DNA of 64,000 nucleotides from Sciurus carolinensis (Eukaryota; Chordata; Mammalia; Rodentia; Sciuridae): positions 86,609,758 to 86,673,757 of the forward strand of contig NC_062217.1 of NCBI RefSeq assembly GCF_902686445.1. The letters run 5' to 3'. A program made the position numbers and the translations under genes. Positions 22,954 to 64,000 of the stretch are shown one piece after another. Below the pieces are notes generated by a model. That model was not told where the DNA came from, made no database searches, and was given only the letters and a program-made list of their open reading frames with translations. The first letter of the stretch is position 1. Each line of letters starts with the position of its first letter.

Positions 22954-23242
22954 TTTTTTGGTTCTAGAGATTGAACCCAGGGTCTTAATATATGCTAGGC
23001 AAGCACACTATCATCTAGCTGCATCCCCAGCCCTCTTTATTTATTTATTTATTTTTTAATTTTGACACAGGGTTTTATTAGTTGCCGAGGCTGTCCTTGA
23101 ACTTGTGCTCTTCATGCCTTAGCCTTAGTACTTGGGATTACAAGCATATACTTGGGGTTACAAGCCTATAACTCTGTGTGCCTGCATGTGTGGGTGGGTG
23201 CTAAGCATGTGCTATACTACTGAGCTACTTCCCAACCCTATA
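22917..23242 (-). mobile_element. (TA)n, then antisense B1-dID and ID remnant
   Basis: (TA)n at 22917-22936 leads into a T tail, an ID-like half to about 23034 and a B1-like half to about 23185. An ID remnant follows at 23188-23242, ending gagctacttcccaaccct. Confidence 0.8.
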
Positions 23243-23532
23243 AGTATATAGAATTCTTGTCTTCTTTTTTTCTTTATATCCTGAGATTTCCTCAATTTCA
23301 TCTTTCAATCCTTTTATTGAGTGTTTATTTCCATTACTGTTCAATTTCTACCACCTCTTTTTTGAATTAGAAATGGTAAAAATTTTAATGATTACTCATC
23401 CCTTATCCATCTAGAGTTATGTGATTTTTTATTTTATCTTTTTTCTGCATTATCTCATGTTTGTGTTTTTCCTCCTTATTTTTCATGTTAGAGGCTTTCC
23501 CCAAATACTTCTAATTCATTTTTTTGGTTCAT

Positions 23533-23920
23533 TTCTGTTTACTTGTTCTTTTTAGTTATACATGACAGTAGAATATATTTTGACATATTATACATACATG
23601 AAGTATAACTTCCCATTCGTATGGTTGTACATGATGCAGAGTTATACTAGTTGTATGTTCATATATGAACATAGGAAAATTATGTCTGACTCATTCTACT
23701 GGCTTTCCTATTCCCTTCTCTCCATTCATTTTCCTTCGTCTAATCCAATGAACTTTATTCGTCCCTCTCACCCCCTTATCGTGTGTTAGTATCTGCATAT
23801 CAGAGAGAATATTTGGCCTTTGGTTTTTTGGGGTTGGCTTATTTCACTTCCCATGATAGTCTCCAGTGTCATCCATTTACTGGCAAATGCCATAATTTCA
23901 TTCTTTATGACTGAAGTACT
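23533..23920 (-). mobile_element. L1 3' UTR fragment
   Basis: Antisense L1 end: tagttatacatgacagtaga to tggcaaatgccataatttc. Confidence 0.88.
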
Positions 23921-23965
23921 TCTAATTCTTGACTGGCCTAGTTATGAATAAGAAGTGTGAACTAC

Positions 23966-24180
23966 AAGATGGACATGGTGGTGCATACTTGTAATCCCAG
24001 CAACTTGAGATGCTGAAGCAGGAGGATTACAAGTTCAAAGCCAGCCTCAGCAATTTATCAAGGCCCTAAGCAACTTAGCAAGACCCTATCTCAAAAAAAA
24101 AAAAAAAAAAAAAAAGGAGGTGGAGATGGGGCTCAGTGGTTAAATGCCCCTGGGTTCAATCCCTGTTTAAAAAAAAAAAA
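23966..24180 (+). mobile_element. B1-dID SINE
   Basis: Sense dimer with a 22-A linker at about 24094-24115. Confidence 0.9.
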
Positions 24181-26610
24181 AATTGTGATCTACAAAACAG
24201 ATTGGAACAATGAGAGATGTGAGCAGGACTTTAAGTTTAGAGTTTTGATATAGAGTGAAATTTTTGCCAGTTGATGGGGAACTCCATGGATCATTATCTT
24301 TAGATCTTTCCTTTTTGCTGTTCTTAATTCTGCAGGGAAGTCTGAGAAGTCTTCCAGAGAAGAGCCTACTTCCTGGAATATAGAGGTCTGGATGCAAGTT
24401 CTCTCGGAATCAGATGGGAGAGGGAGTATTTCATATGCATTCATTGTGCTTGGTGCACCTTGAATATCTTATGTTCTATCCTCACCAAAGAATTGAATTT
24501 GAGAACTGTGATAAGATGGGAAAAAGACCTGTAACTATCAACGTAATAGGAGGGAAGGATCTAGGACTATCTCCCAACTTCCTTATTTTAGCCTTCTACC
24601 CACACTTTTCCAGGGAAATCTGATACAACAGGTTTCTAGGACTTTTGATAACTATAATATAAATCAGGATGAATCTTAGCTTTTTCCATCATTATTTAAG
24701 GGTTTTTGTCAGATCAGCTTAGTTATTCTTTTCCTCTTCTGCTTATAAGATTTTGTTGCTTTGGTTTCTTGTTCTTCTTTTCCTTGTGGGTAGACCTTTA
24801 CTGTTTAGGGGAGTTTTGGAAAGAAGTGAAGTTAGTTGTGTTATCATTACACCATCTTAATCCCTATCAGGCTACTTATTTCTAGACAGTAATTTTGTAC
24901 CTAGGCACTGCAGTAATTTTCTTGCTCTTTGTACTGGTGGTTCATTTGATTCTTCTTTCTCTTACCTTGTTGCATTTGTTAGTACCTTCAGAATCATGCT
25001 ATTTCTGGTTTTAAATGAGAATGGTTACAGCATATATACTCACTTACATGAATTCAGCTTTGGAGTTGAACTTTTTTATTTTGAAAAAATCCGTTAGGAA
25101 TTGATAAGTCCACAGAGGTGCTGAAGAAGAACATGTAAATACAACAACCTTCAGGGGAAGAAAACTATAGTTACTACTGAGAATTTGCTTTCTTTTTTAT
25201 TTTTTTAATGTGCTTCACCTTTAGTATGCTAAGCATGCAGTCTGCCACTGAGCTACACCTACCTACCAAGTCTGGGATTTAAAACTAGATGAATACTTAA
25301 TTTGTTTTTTCAGGCTATATGACTGTAGCAAACTGAGGGTTAAAGAGTACCCTTTCTAATAGGCAAATGTATAGAGACAGAAAGTAGATTAAGTGATTGG
25401 GGCTGGGGGAAAGAGGAGAAAATGGGAATGACTGCTAATGGTTGTAGAGTTTGTTTCTTGTGTGATGAATCTTCTAAAATTGATTGCTGTGATGGTTGCA
25501 CAACTTTGTGAACATAATAAAAGCTATTAGATTATACACTGTGTGAATTTTAAGATGTTTTGATAGTATCTTAGGAAAGCCATTTGTAAATTAAAAAGAA
25601 TTCCCTTTCTATTTTTTTTTTCTGTAAGAAGAGGAAAATAGAGCCTAACAACCACAATAAGATACCATGAAGTTGATATAGCCCTTTTCCAGAAATTCCT
25701 CGTCTATGTTGTTTATTCAAATATAGAAAGGTTTGAAAGAATTGATGTATTTACCACTTTTTCAAGTTTATATAGTTCATATAATTATAATCTCTTTCCT
25801 TGAAAATCAGCCTCCTAATAAGCTTAATGGATGTATATTAACCATGATACCAGTTTTTTGTTTCTTTTATATTATAATCTTTTAAACTGGTTCTTTATAT
25901 TCTTTTTATTTTATTTTTAATTTTTTAATTTTTTTTTCCATAAAAGTTTTATTTATCCCCACAACAACCCTGTGAGGTAGGGTGATCAGGGCATTTGAAG
26001 ATGAGAAAACTAAATCTACATTACTTTTTCATACCGCATAGTAATTAGGTAGAAATTAAGATTTTTAAATGTTCATGACTTTATACTGATTTATGTGGAA
26101 ACAGGTAGAGAGAATATTAACTCCCCCCTACTTTAATGCCAAAAGGACACTGCCTTGAAAAATCCCATTCAAAAGATGAAAGTATTTCATTGCTTATTTC
26201 TATAAAGATTTATAAAATTAAAAAAATGAAATATTTTACAGTTTGTGTATATATATATATATAATGGTCTCATTCAGGGACACATCCTTCAGCTGTGTAT
26301 ATGATCAACTATTCCAAGCCCTAGAAATGCAAACTTAAAAAAGTATGAAAGACAAAAATGATAATGAGCAATAGCCTCAATCTTCTTTATTATTCCTCCA
26401 TGTATCTTGAATAAGTTCTGTGAAATTTCATCCTAGTTTTTAAAAAGGGAAAAATTACAAAAAAAATTTTTTTTAAACTTCCACAGATATTTCTGATAAA
26501 CTTTCATTTTGTTGCCTACTGTGAAATCACTGTCTCATCACTTAAAACAGGGATTTCCCAAACCTGGCTTTTAGAATCACCAGGAGGAGCTTTAAAAAAA
26601 AATGCCAAAC
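24181..26610. other. largest repeat-poor intronic stretch
   Basis: 2.4 kb with no SINE or L1 recognised, only short A/T runs and a (TA)n near 26248-26264. No conserved ORF or splice-flanked exon seen. Confidence 0.5.
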
Positions 26611-26826
26611 TCTCACCAGGTGCAATGGTGCATGCCTGTAATCCCAGCAGCTTGGGAGGCTGAGGCAGGAGGATTGCAAGTTAGAAGCCAGCCTCAGCAA
26701 CAGTGAGGCACTAAGCAACTCAGACCCTATCTCTAATTAAAATACAAAACAGGGCTGGGGATGTGGCTCAGTGATCAAGTACCCCAGAGTTCAATCCCCA
26801 GTACCCCTTACCCCTGCAAAAAAACA
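26611..26826 (+). mobile_element. B1-dID SINE
   Basis: Near-intact dimer from ccaggtgcaatggtgcatgc to its A-rich tail. Confidence 0.9.
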
Positions 26827-27009
26827 AACAAGCAAAAAACCCAAACTCTCCAAACTATAGTTATAGTGTGTACATGTATGAATACGTAACAACAGATCCC
26901 ATCATTACATACAACTCTACATGGGGGAAAAACCTCTCTGGCCCCATTTTAGACAGTGAGACAGTTTTCTGGAGGTAGGCTTTGGAAATCTATTTGAAAA
27001 GCTCCTCAA

Positions 27010-27197
27010 AACAACTTTGTGGTGGGGCAGGACAGCACAAGAGATTGACCCCAGGGGTACTCTACATTGACCTATATCCCCAGCCTTTTTAATTATTGTT
27101 TTTTAAATTTGAGATAAGGTCTTACCATGTTGCCTCAAATGAACTTTGATCTTCCTACCTCAGCCTCCAGAGTTGTGGGATTACAGGACCCAGCTCC
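27010..27197 (-). mobile_element. B1-dID SINE, diverged
   Basis: Antisense dimer lacking part of the B1 start. Confidence 0.78.
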
Positions 27198-27282
27198 TTA
27201 CTTAGGTTAATTCTAATGAAATGTGAGGTTCTCGAATCACCAATGTATCTTAAAATACTAGTATCTCAAAATCATAAATTTG

Positions 27283-27385
27283 TATTTTATTTTTTATTTT
27301 TATTTTTGGTGCTGCTGGGCATCAAACTCAGGACCCTACATAGGCACTTTACCACTGATCTACACTCGCAGCAGTTATTTGTCTT
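27283..27385 (-). mobile_element. ID SINE
   Basis: Antisense ID with ggtgctgctgggcatcaaac replacing the usual end. Confidence 0.75.
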
Positions 27386-27399
27386 TTAAACTGCTTTAT

Positions 27400-27598
27400 C
27401 TTACTTACTTTTTAGTACCAAGGATTGAACCCAACAGTACTAAGCCATATCCCCTGCCCATTTTTCTAATTATTATTTTGAGGCAGGGTCTTGCCAAATT
27501 GCTGAGACTGGCTTTGAACTTGTAATCTTCCTGCCTCAACCTCCCAAGCTGCTGGGATTACAAGCCTGTGCCACCGAACTGCCCCCTGCCCAACTGCT
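27400..27598 (-). mobile_element. B1-dID SINE
   Basis: Antisense dimer. The B1 half ends ctgggattacaagcctgtgcc. Confidence 0.88.
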
Positions 27599-27699
27599 TT
27601 GTTTTAATTTTGATTTTTTTTTATTGTAGTGAATTGGCTTATCTTTTGTGTGCACAGGCAGAATAGATACTAGTGTATATTTGGGAGTGCTAGTGCCTG

Positions 27700-27795
27700 T
27701 ATGCCTGGGATGGGTTTGGTGCTGGGGATTGAACCCTGGGCCTCAAGCATTAGCTAGGTAAGCGTTCTGCCTTTGAGTTAAATTCCCAGCCTAAA
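27700..27795 (-). mobile_element. ID SINE, diverged
   Basis: ggtgctggggattgaaccct followed by a mutated B-box/A-box order typical of a reversed ID. Confidence 0.8.
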
Positions 27796-28267
27796 TTGGC
27801 TCATCTTAAAAAGACAAGTAATATTTAAACATTGTTTTCCCATTAATTGCATATAATATGGTAGCTATGAAGTAGGTTCTAAAGTTCGATTTCTTGGATT
27901 TGAATCCTGACTACCTTTTTTAGTCATGAAGACTTAGGCCAGGTGTTCTGATTTTTAGTTTCCTTATTGGTAAAGTAGAAAAAAATAATAGTTCCTACCT
28001 CATGTAGGTAAGTGTTAACTGAGATAATATATTTAATGGCATAACACTTATTAAGAATAAACATTACTTATTACATGACTGACTGTAACATCAACTTATC
28101 AAATTTTAGAATAAAAATGTTAGCATATTCCAATACAAGGTATTTAAAATGGAATAATGACTGCCTTGTGAAGTGAGTTTTCCTAATCATTGAACACCTA
28201 TACAGTTCTACCCACTTTCACCCTCTCCAGTTTCTACAATCAAAAAATTGAGGTTAACAATGTATAA

Positions 28268-28492
28268 GCTGCTGGGTGTGGTGGCGCATGCCTATAATCC
28301 CAGCGGTTGGGGAGGCTGAGGCAGGAGGATTGAGAGTTCAAAGCCAGCCTCAGCAAAAAGGAGTTACTAAGCAACTCAGTGAGACCCTGTCTCTAATAAA
28401 AAAAAATTTGAAAAAAAAAAAAGGCTGGGGATATGGCTCAGTGGTTGAGTGCCCCTGGGTTCAATCCCCAGTACCCCTCCCCCCGCCAAAAA
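28268..28492 (+). mobile_element. B1-dID SINE
   Basis: Sense dimer from gctgctgggtgtggtggcgc to cagtacccctcccccc. Confidence 0.92.
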
Positions 28493-28782
28493 TGTATAAG
28501 CTGCCATTTACCATTGATACATACTTATATACATTTCAGTTATACTTATTTTTGCCCCTTATTAAGATGGAAATGATTTTTATCTAGGATTGATTTCACT
28601 ACCACCTGTGGATGTCTTCTTTTCCTGTCTGCTTAAGAGCTGTGCTTTACTTCAGTTTTCATTTCTATAGATTCTTCAACTGTTGTCTGATGGATCCTTT
28701 CCTTCATCATAGCTTTCTATGTAAATAGGTACACAAAAATGTTTGCAGAGTATAACAAGAAGAGTTAAGAATTTGTGACCTA

Positions 28783-28856
28783 GGGCTAGGGCTGTATTGC
28801 TGTGGTAGAGTGCCTGCCTGGTATGCATGAAACCTTGGATTCAATCCCTAGTACCA

Positions 28857-28889
<33 letters not shown>
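28783..28889 (+). mobile_element. ID SINE with A32 tail
   Basis: Diverged body, but a pure A run of about 32 nt at 28858-28888. Confidence 0.85.
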
Positions 28890-28890
<1 letters not shown>

Positions 28891-29218
28891 CCTGTGAGCT
28901 GTTGTTGGAGTCCTGAGTTTTAGGTTTAGTTCTAGGTTTACCTGAAATAGTCAAGTTAGCTTCTCTGTCATTTTTCTGATCAGTAGACTAGACTATATTA
29001 TACCTATCATTATGGAGTTGTTCTGAGAATGTACATAAAAAGCACATAACAATGTCTGGCACAAAAGAACTTCACCTCCCTGGACAAACACAAGAAAGAT
29101 TCAAAAAGATATAATAGTGAAGTAATATCAGAAGCAAAGAATTTGAAAAAATAGTAACAAAAGACTAGGAAAATAGGGATTAGATAATATCAAAGATACT
29201 GTGGTAGATTAAAGCATA

Positions 29219-29420
29219 AATAGCTGGGTACCGTGTGCATGCCTGTAATCCCAGCAAGTGGGGGGGATGAGGCAGAAGTATTATAAGTTCAAGACCAGCC
29301 TCAGTAACTTAGTGAGGCCCTAAGCAACTTAGTGAGATCCTGTCTCACAGAAAAAAAAAAAGTGCCAGATATGTAGTTTAGTGCTTAAGTGCCTCTGGGT
29401 TCGACTCCCAGCACAAAACA
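29219..29420 (+). mobile_element. B1-dID SINE
   Basis: Sense dimer. The ID-like half is diverged (gatatgtagtttagtgctta). Confidence 0.85.
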
Positions 29421-29605
29421 TAAATGAGTAAATAACTTATATGGAGTATTATATTAGATCTTTGGGTTATTGGTGCTAAATAGAATTTTGTCGCTAAATT
29501 TTCTAACTCATAAGAGTATAAGTATTTTTTCACTATCAATGATGAAATAGCTTTAAGTGAATACTCTAATATTAGAGTAAATTTTTTAAAATTGTAAATG
29601 GATAC

Positions 29606-30171
29606 TGTTATGATGTTGTATGTGAGGTGTCCCCCAAAAACTCACATGTGAGACAATGCAAGAAGGTTCACATGGGGTTGGGGTTGTGGCTCAGTGGTAG
29701 AGCGCTCTCCTAGCATGCATGAGGCGCTGGGTTCAATCCTCAGCACCACATAAAAATAAAATAAAGGTATCGTGTCTACCTACAACTTAAAAAAAAAATT
29801 ATAAAAAAAACAGTTCAGAGGAGAAATGATTGACTTGAGAGAGTCTTAACCTAATCGGTTAATTAATCCCTGATGGGATTACCTGAGTAGTCATTGGAGG
29901 CAGGTGGGGTGTGGCTACGTGGTATGTATTTTGTATCTGGCGAGTGGAGTCTCTCTCTCTCTCTCTGCTGCTGGATCATGATGTGAGCCACTTCCTTCCA
30001 TCAATTCCTTCCACCATGATGTTCTGCCTCACTTTGAGCCCTGAGGAATGAAGCCTACTGTGTATGGATTGAGACCTCTGAAACCATGAACCCTCAGATA
30101 AACTTTTCTTCCTCTGAAATTTTGCTGGTCAGATCCTTTTAGTCACTGCAGTCAAAAAACTGACTAAAACA
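29606..30171 (+). mobile_element. solo LTR, MaLR-like, carrying a SINE
   Basis: Starts tgttatgatg and ends ctaaaaca, as LTRs start TG and end CA. It has a promoter-like gtatgtattttgtatctgg block and a polyadenylation-like cagataaacttttc near its end. Flanking 5-mers gatac (29601-29605) and gacac (30172-30176) fit a 5-bp duplication of class III/MaLR elements with one mismatch. No internal retroviral sequence adjoins it, so it is a solo LTR. A tailed ID interrupts it. Confidence 0.75.
29675..29812 (+). mobile_element. tailed ID nested in LTR
   Basis: ggggttggggttgtggctcag to acctacaacttaaaaaaaaa. The LTR text resumes at cagttcagaggagaaatg. Confidence 0.9.
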
Positions 30172-30177
30172 GACACA

Positions 30178-30277
30178 ATATATTTTATTTATTTTTTTAT
30201 TTGGTGCTGAGAATTGAGCCCAATGCCTCACATGTGCTAGGTAAGCGTTCTACCAGTGAGCCACAACCCCAGTCCAA
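30178..30277 (-). mobile_element. ID SINE with tail module
   Basis: Antisense, ending gagccacaaccccagtcc. Its left end abuts the LTR. Confidence 0.88.
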
Positions 30278-30497
30278 GTAGATGTTTTTTAAAGGACCAA
30301 AAATTAAATAATTAATTTACATCAGACTCTAAAAAAATAAACATTAAATGGTTAACAGTAGAGGAAAAAAATGGAATGAGTATTTGCTTTTTCTCTAAAA
30401 GTTGAGATGAAAAATCATGTAATATGTTTTAATGCAAAAAACATGATAGAGCTTTTTTTTTTTTTTCCTTTTGTCTGTCTCTTGCAGGTTCCTTGGC

Positions 30498-60383
<29,886 letters not shown>

Positions 60384-60529
60384 GTAATTCTTTCTAATGA
60401 TCAAGTATGTAATAACTTAGCCCTGTTAGCTTACATTAACCAAATTTATCTTAACTTCATCTAGTTCCATTTTGTCATTCTGTTATTGAGCTCTGAGCCA
60501 TCTCAGCTTACTATTGAAATCCCCTATTA
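60384..60529 (+). other. ZMYM5 intron start
   Basis: No element recognised. The intron extends past the window end. Confidence 0.6.
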
Positions 60530-60592
60530 TTATTTTGCATGAACTCACAAGTGCTAGGCAAGCACTCTACTACTGAGTTGCATCCTCAGTCG
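60530..60592 (-). mobile_element. ID SINE remnant
   Basis: caagtgctaggcaagcactc to ttgcatcctcagtc. Confidence 0.7.
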
Positions 60593-60839
60593 TACAATAT
60601 TGAAATTTATCCATTGTTGTAAGTAAACTGTTTTAAATGTTTTTTCTTCTCTTCATTTTGTACTCCCACTAACAGCTTAATCCAGTAACTCCACAGTCTA
60701 ACCAAAATTTGGTGTTGTTTGTTTTGATTTAAGCCATTCTAGTGGTAAAATGATGGTTTAATTGTGGTTTTAATTTACATCATTTCCCAGATAACCAATA
60801 CTTCCTTTTCATCAAAAGATCATTTTATATATTCAAATC

Positions 60840-60841
<2 letters not shown>

Positions 60842-60883
<42 letters not shown>

Positions 60884-60904
60884 CACGCGCGCCCGTGCGC
60901 CTGT
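60842..60904 (+). repeat. (TG)n-(CG)n purine-pyrimidine tract
   Basis: About 34 nt of GT followed by gcgcgcgtgcacgcgcgccc. Almost perfectly alternating, so prone to Z-DNA. Confidence 0.95.
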
Positions 60905-60905
60905 G

Positions 60906-61155
60906 CTACAAACTGATCCCAGGAGTACTATCACTGAGCCAAATCCCCAGCCTTTATTTTTATTCATTTAATTATTTTGGTACTGGGGATTGAACCCAGG
61001 GATGACTTACCACTGAGCTAAATCTTCAACCCTTTTAATTGTTTTTATTGAGACAGAATCTCTCTAAGTTGCTGAGACTGGCCTCCAACTTGTGATCCTT
61101 CTGCCTCAGCCTCCCAAGTCTCTGGGATTACAGGAGTGTATCACCATGCCCAGTT
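60906..61155 (-). mobile_element. ID half plus complete B1-dID
   Basis: Two reversed ID-like ends (near 60950 and 61033) precede one B1 half ending caggagtgtatcaccatgcc. Confidence 0.82.
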
Positions 61156-61210
61156 TTATTTTATATTATATATTTTATATATTACATATTTTATATTATA
61201 TATTTTAAAA

Positions 61211-61340
61211 AATAAAATACTTTTATTTTGAGACAGTCCTGCTTAGTTGTCCAGGCTGGTCTCAAAGTTGTGATCCTTTTGCCTCACATTCCAGAGTTAC
61301 TGGCATTACAGACATTTACCATAATACCTAGCAGTCTATT
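61211..61340 (-). mobile_element. B1-like SINE half
   Basis: Antisense gagacagtcctgcttagttg to ttaccataatacctagc. Confidence 0.75.
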
Positions 61341-61365
61341 CAAATCTTCAGACAATTTTTTAAAA

Positions 61366-61775
61366 AAGTATTTTTAGCTATAGATGGATATAACATCTTT
61401 TTTCTATATTTATTTTCTATTTATTTATTTAAATTATTTTTTAAATTTTTTACAGACTGCATTTTGATTCATTTTACACAAATGGGGTACATCATTCCTT
61501 ACGTATGGTTGTACATGATATAGAGTCATACCATTTGTGTAATCATACATGTTATGATGTCTCTCTCATGCCCCCATTTTTCATACCCCCCATTTCCTTC
61601 TACATAATCTAAAGTTCTTCCTTTCTACTCTCACTCCCCATACCCCCACCCCCATTATATATCATTTGGGTATAATATCTTTATTTTATTTATTTTTTAA
61701 TGTGATGCTGAGAATCAAACCAGTGCCTTGCACATGCTAGGCAAGTGCTGTACCACTGAGCCACAACTCCAGCCC
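61366..61775 (-). mobile_element. tailed ID interrupted by L1 3' end
   Basis: The ID tail at 61366-61410 resumes near 61666-61775, ending gagccacaactccagccc. Antisense L1 terminus lies between, at about 61440-61665. Confidence 0.8.
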
Positions 61776-61799
61776 AGACAATTTTTTAAATTGAGTTGT

Positions 61800-61895
61800 C
61801 TCTTTGAGACCACAACTCAAAGGCTGTCCTGGAACTCCTGCCTCAGCCTCCCCAGTAGCTGGGGCTATAGGTACACACTACCATGCCCAACTTAA
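61800..61895 (-). mobile_element. B1-like SINE remnant
   Basis: ctcctgcctcagcctcccca to ggtacacactaccatgccc. Confidence 0.7.
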
Positions 61896-61914
61896 ATTGG
61901 GTTGCCTTTTGTTA

Positions 61915-62425
61915 AGTTGTTGGAATTCTTTAAATATTATGGATACATATAAAATAAATGTATTCAGCAGATTTTCTTTCAAACTGATTTGTCTTTCATT
62001 TCTTAATGTTGCTTCTGAAAAGCACAAGGTTTTACTTTTTATAAAGTTTAATTTATTACTTGCTTTTCTGATTAATGTTTGTACCCTATTAAAGGAATCT
62101 TTGCCTACCAATGTTACAAAGATACTTTTCTACATTTTCTTCTGGATGCTTTCTTTTTTTCAGTGCTGGACATTGAACTGAAGGCAGATTCTCTACCATT
62201 CCAACCCTAGAAGCCTTGTTTAAGCTTTCATTTTTAAGTCTGTGATTCATCTTGAATTAATTTTGTATGTGGTGTGATGTATGTGTTAAGGAATTAATAA
62301 ATTATGTGATTTAAAGATACTAAAAGGTTCAATAATCAAGGCAGTATGGTATTGACATATAAGCAAACAGATCAGTGGAATAGAAGGTAGTCTAGAAATA
62401 GAACCACATATGAACTCAGTTGGGT
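61915..62425. mobile_element. ancient L1 with inverted 5' part
   Basis: 61915-62290 is antisense ORF2 text, including the reversed form of an attaattcaagatg motif at about 62240-62265. 62325-62425 is sense ORF2 text (aataatcaaggcagtatgg, atcagtggaatagaa). In an L1, the sense piece lies a short way upstream of the antisense piece. Confidence 0.65.
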
Positions 62426-62436
62426 ATTTATTTATT

Positions 62437-62522
62437 TATTTATTTATGCCGGGGATTGAACCTAGGGCCTCGTGCACACTTAGGCAACTGCTTTACCACT
62501 GAACTACAACACCAGTACCAGT
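62437..62522 (-). mobile_element. ID SINE
   Basis: (TTTA)n tail, then gccggggattgaacctaggg to gaactacaacaccag. Confidence 0.85.
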
Positions 62523-62579
62523 CATTTCACGTTCAAAGGTACCAAATCTTGATGAAAAAAGCAAGGGTATTTTTTTTTT

Positions 62580-64000
62580 TTTTGAAATGAAAAATGTCTA
62601 ACTTTCAAAATAAAGATAGGATTTTGAAGGCCATGAGAGAAAAGCATCAGATTACATATAGGGGGAGACCAATACGGATAGCAGCAGACTTCTCAACCCA
62701 GACTCTAAAAGCTAGAAGGGCCTGGAACAACATATTTCAAGATCTGAAAAAACATCGTTGCCAACCAAGAATCCTATACCCAGCAAAACTAACCTTCAGA
62801 TTTGAAGATGAAATAAAATCCTTCCATGATAACAAAAGTTAAGAGAATTTACAAATAGAAAGCCTGCACTACAGAATATTCTCAACAAAATATTCCATGA
62901 GGAGGAAATGAAAAACAACAATGGAGGTCAGCAAAGGGAGGAACTACCTTAGAGAAAAACCACTCAAAGGAGAAACCAAGCCAACTTAAAAACTAAAAAT
63001 AAGCCAAATGAATGGGAATACAAGTCATATCTCAATAATAACCCTGAACGTTAATGGCCTAAACTCATCAATCAAAAGACATAGACTGGCAGAATGGATT
63101 AAAAAGAAAGACCCAACAATATGCTGCCTGCGAGAGACTCATCTCATAGAAAAAGACATCCACAGACTAAAGGTGAAAGGATGGGAGAAAACCTACCACG
63201 CACATGGACTCAGTAAAAAAGCGGGGGTTTCCATCCTTATTTCAGATAAAGTGGACTTCAAACCAAAGTTAGAAGAAATAAAGAAGGACATTTCATACTG
63301 CTTAAGGGAACCATAAATCAGGAAGACATAACGATAGTAAATATTTATGCCCCAAACAATGGTGCATCCCCTTACATCAAACAAATCCTTCTCAATTTCA
63401 GGAATCATATAGACCACAACACACTAATTCTGGGTGACTTTAAAACACCGCTGTCACCACTAGATAGATCTTCCAAACAAAAACCAACCAAAGAAACCAT
63501 AGAACTCAATAACACAATCAATAACCTAGACTTAATAGACATATATAGAATATTCCATTCATCAACGAGCGGATTCACTTTCTTCTCAGCAGCACATGGA
63601 TCCTTCTCAAAAACAGACCATATGTTATGCCACAAAGCAGCCCTTAGGAAATGCAAAAAAATAGAGATACTGCCTTGTGTTCTATCAGATCATAATGGAC
63701 TGAGAATAGAAATCAATGACAAAATAAAAAACAGAAATTACTCCAACACCTGGAGACTAAATAATATGCTATTGAATGAAACATGGATAACAGAAAACAT
63801 CAGGGAGGAGATAAAAAAAATTCTGAGAGGTCAATGAGAACGACGATACAACATATCAAAATCTCTGGGACACTATGAAAGCGGTACTAAGAGGAAAATT
63901 AATTGCATGGAGCACATTCCAGAAAAGAACGAAAAGTCAACAACTAAATGACCTAACATTACAGCTCAGAGCCCTAGAAAAAGAAGAATAGAATAACAAC
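62580..64000 (+). mobile_element. L1 spanning the ORF1/ORF2 junction, runs off the window
   Basis: 62594-62842 encodes the ORF1p C-terminal domain (YRGRPIRIAADFSTQTLKAR) and ends in a stop. After about 165 nt, ORF2 starts at 63008 with NTSHISIITLNVNGLNSSIK, its endonuclease N-terminus. A frameshift near 63290 breaks the frame, and homology continues in another frame, with a stop at about 63837. It is truncated at 62580 inside ORF1. The insertion is probably dead. Confidence 0.93.

Noticed and set aside
63008..63316. Host gene encoding an endonuclease-like protein
   Set aside because: It is the N-terminus of L1 ORF2, preceded by ORF1 C-terminal sequence and soon frameshifted.

Overview
The window is nuclear DNA from a rodent, very probably a squirrel (Sciuridae: ground squirrel, marmot or relative). 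Two signs support this. First, the commonest repeats are short tRNA-derived ID SINEs and dimeric SINEs with a 7SL/B1-like left half and an ID-like right half (B1-dID/MEN type). Second, the only host gene is ZMYM5, a mammalian paralogue of ZMYM2. There are no bacterial-type operons, CRISPR arrays or functional tRNA genes.

Layout: 1-18.2 kb is repeat-rich intergenic DNA with a processed pseudogene of TPGS2 (about 1.26-2.64 kb) and two antisense L1 tails (10.5-12.1 kb). A CpG island at about 18.3-20.0 kb, with GC boxes and two CCAAT boxes, is the likely ZMYM5 promoter. A probable untranslated exon lies at 20466-20534, behind an uninterrupted run of 52 T. ZMYM5 coding exons on the + strand are 30498-30971, 31199-31292, 57950-58235, 58840-59002 and 60174-60383. 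Reading frame and splice phases fit exactly, giving 409 codons. The 3' part of the gene lies beyond the window.

The 26.7-kb intron between coding exons 2 and 3 holds the most remarkable structure. It is an antisense L1 insertion (32122-42507, 15-bp target-site duplication) that was later hit by four other retroelements. These are a RIDA processed pseudogene (14-bp duplication), a reverse-transcribed polyadenylated endogenous-retrovirus RNA (R-U5-PBS-internal-PPT-U3-R-polyA, 15-bp duplication) and two ID SINEs. The L1 keeps what looks like its 5' UTR with a roughly 36-bp minisatellite, but lacks ORF1 and the start of ORF2. That fits either an internal deletion or a spliced L1 RNA.

In ZMYM5, the 227-bp intron between coding exons 1 and 2 is decayed former coding sequence still recognisable from ZMYM2, a case of intronization. 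The second MYM finger has lost a cysteine. The window ends inside a sense-strand L1 that contains the ORF1/ORF2 junction. Family assignments rest on recognition from memory, not on database searches.
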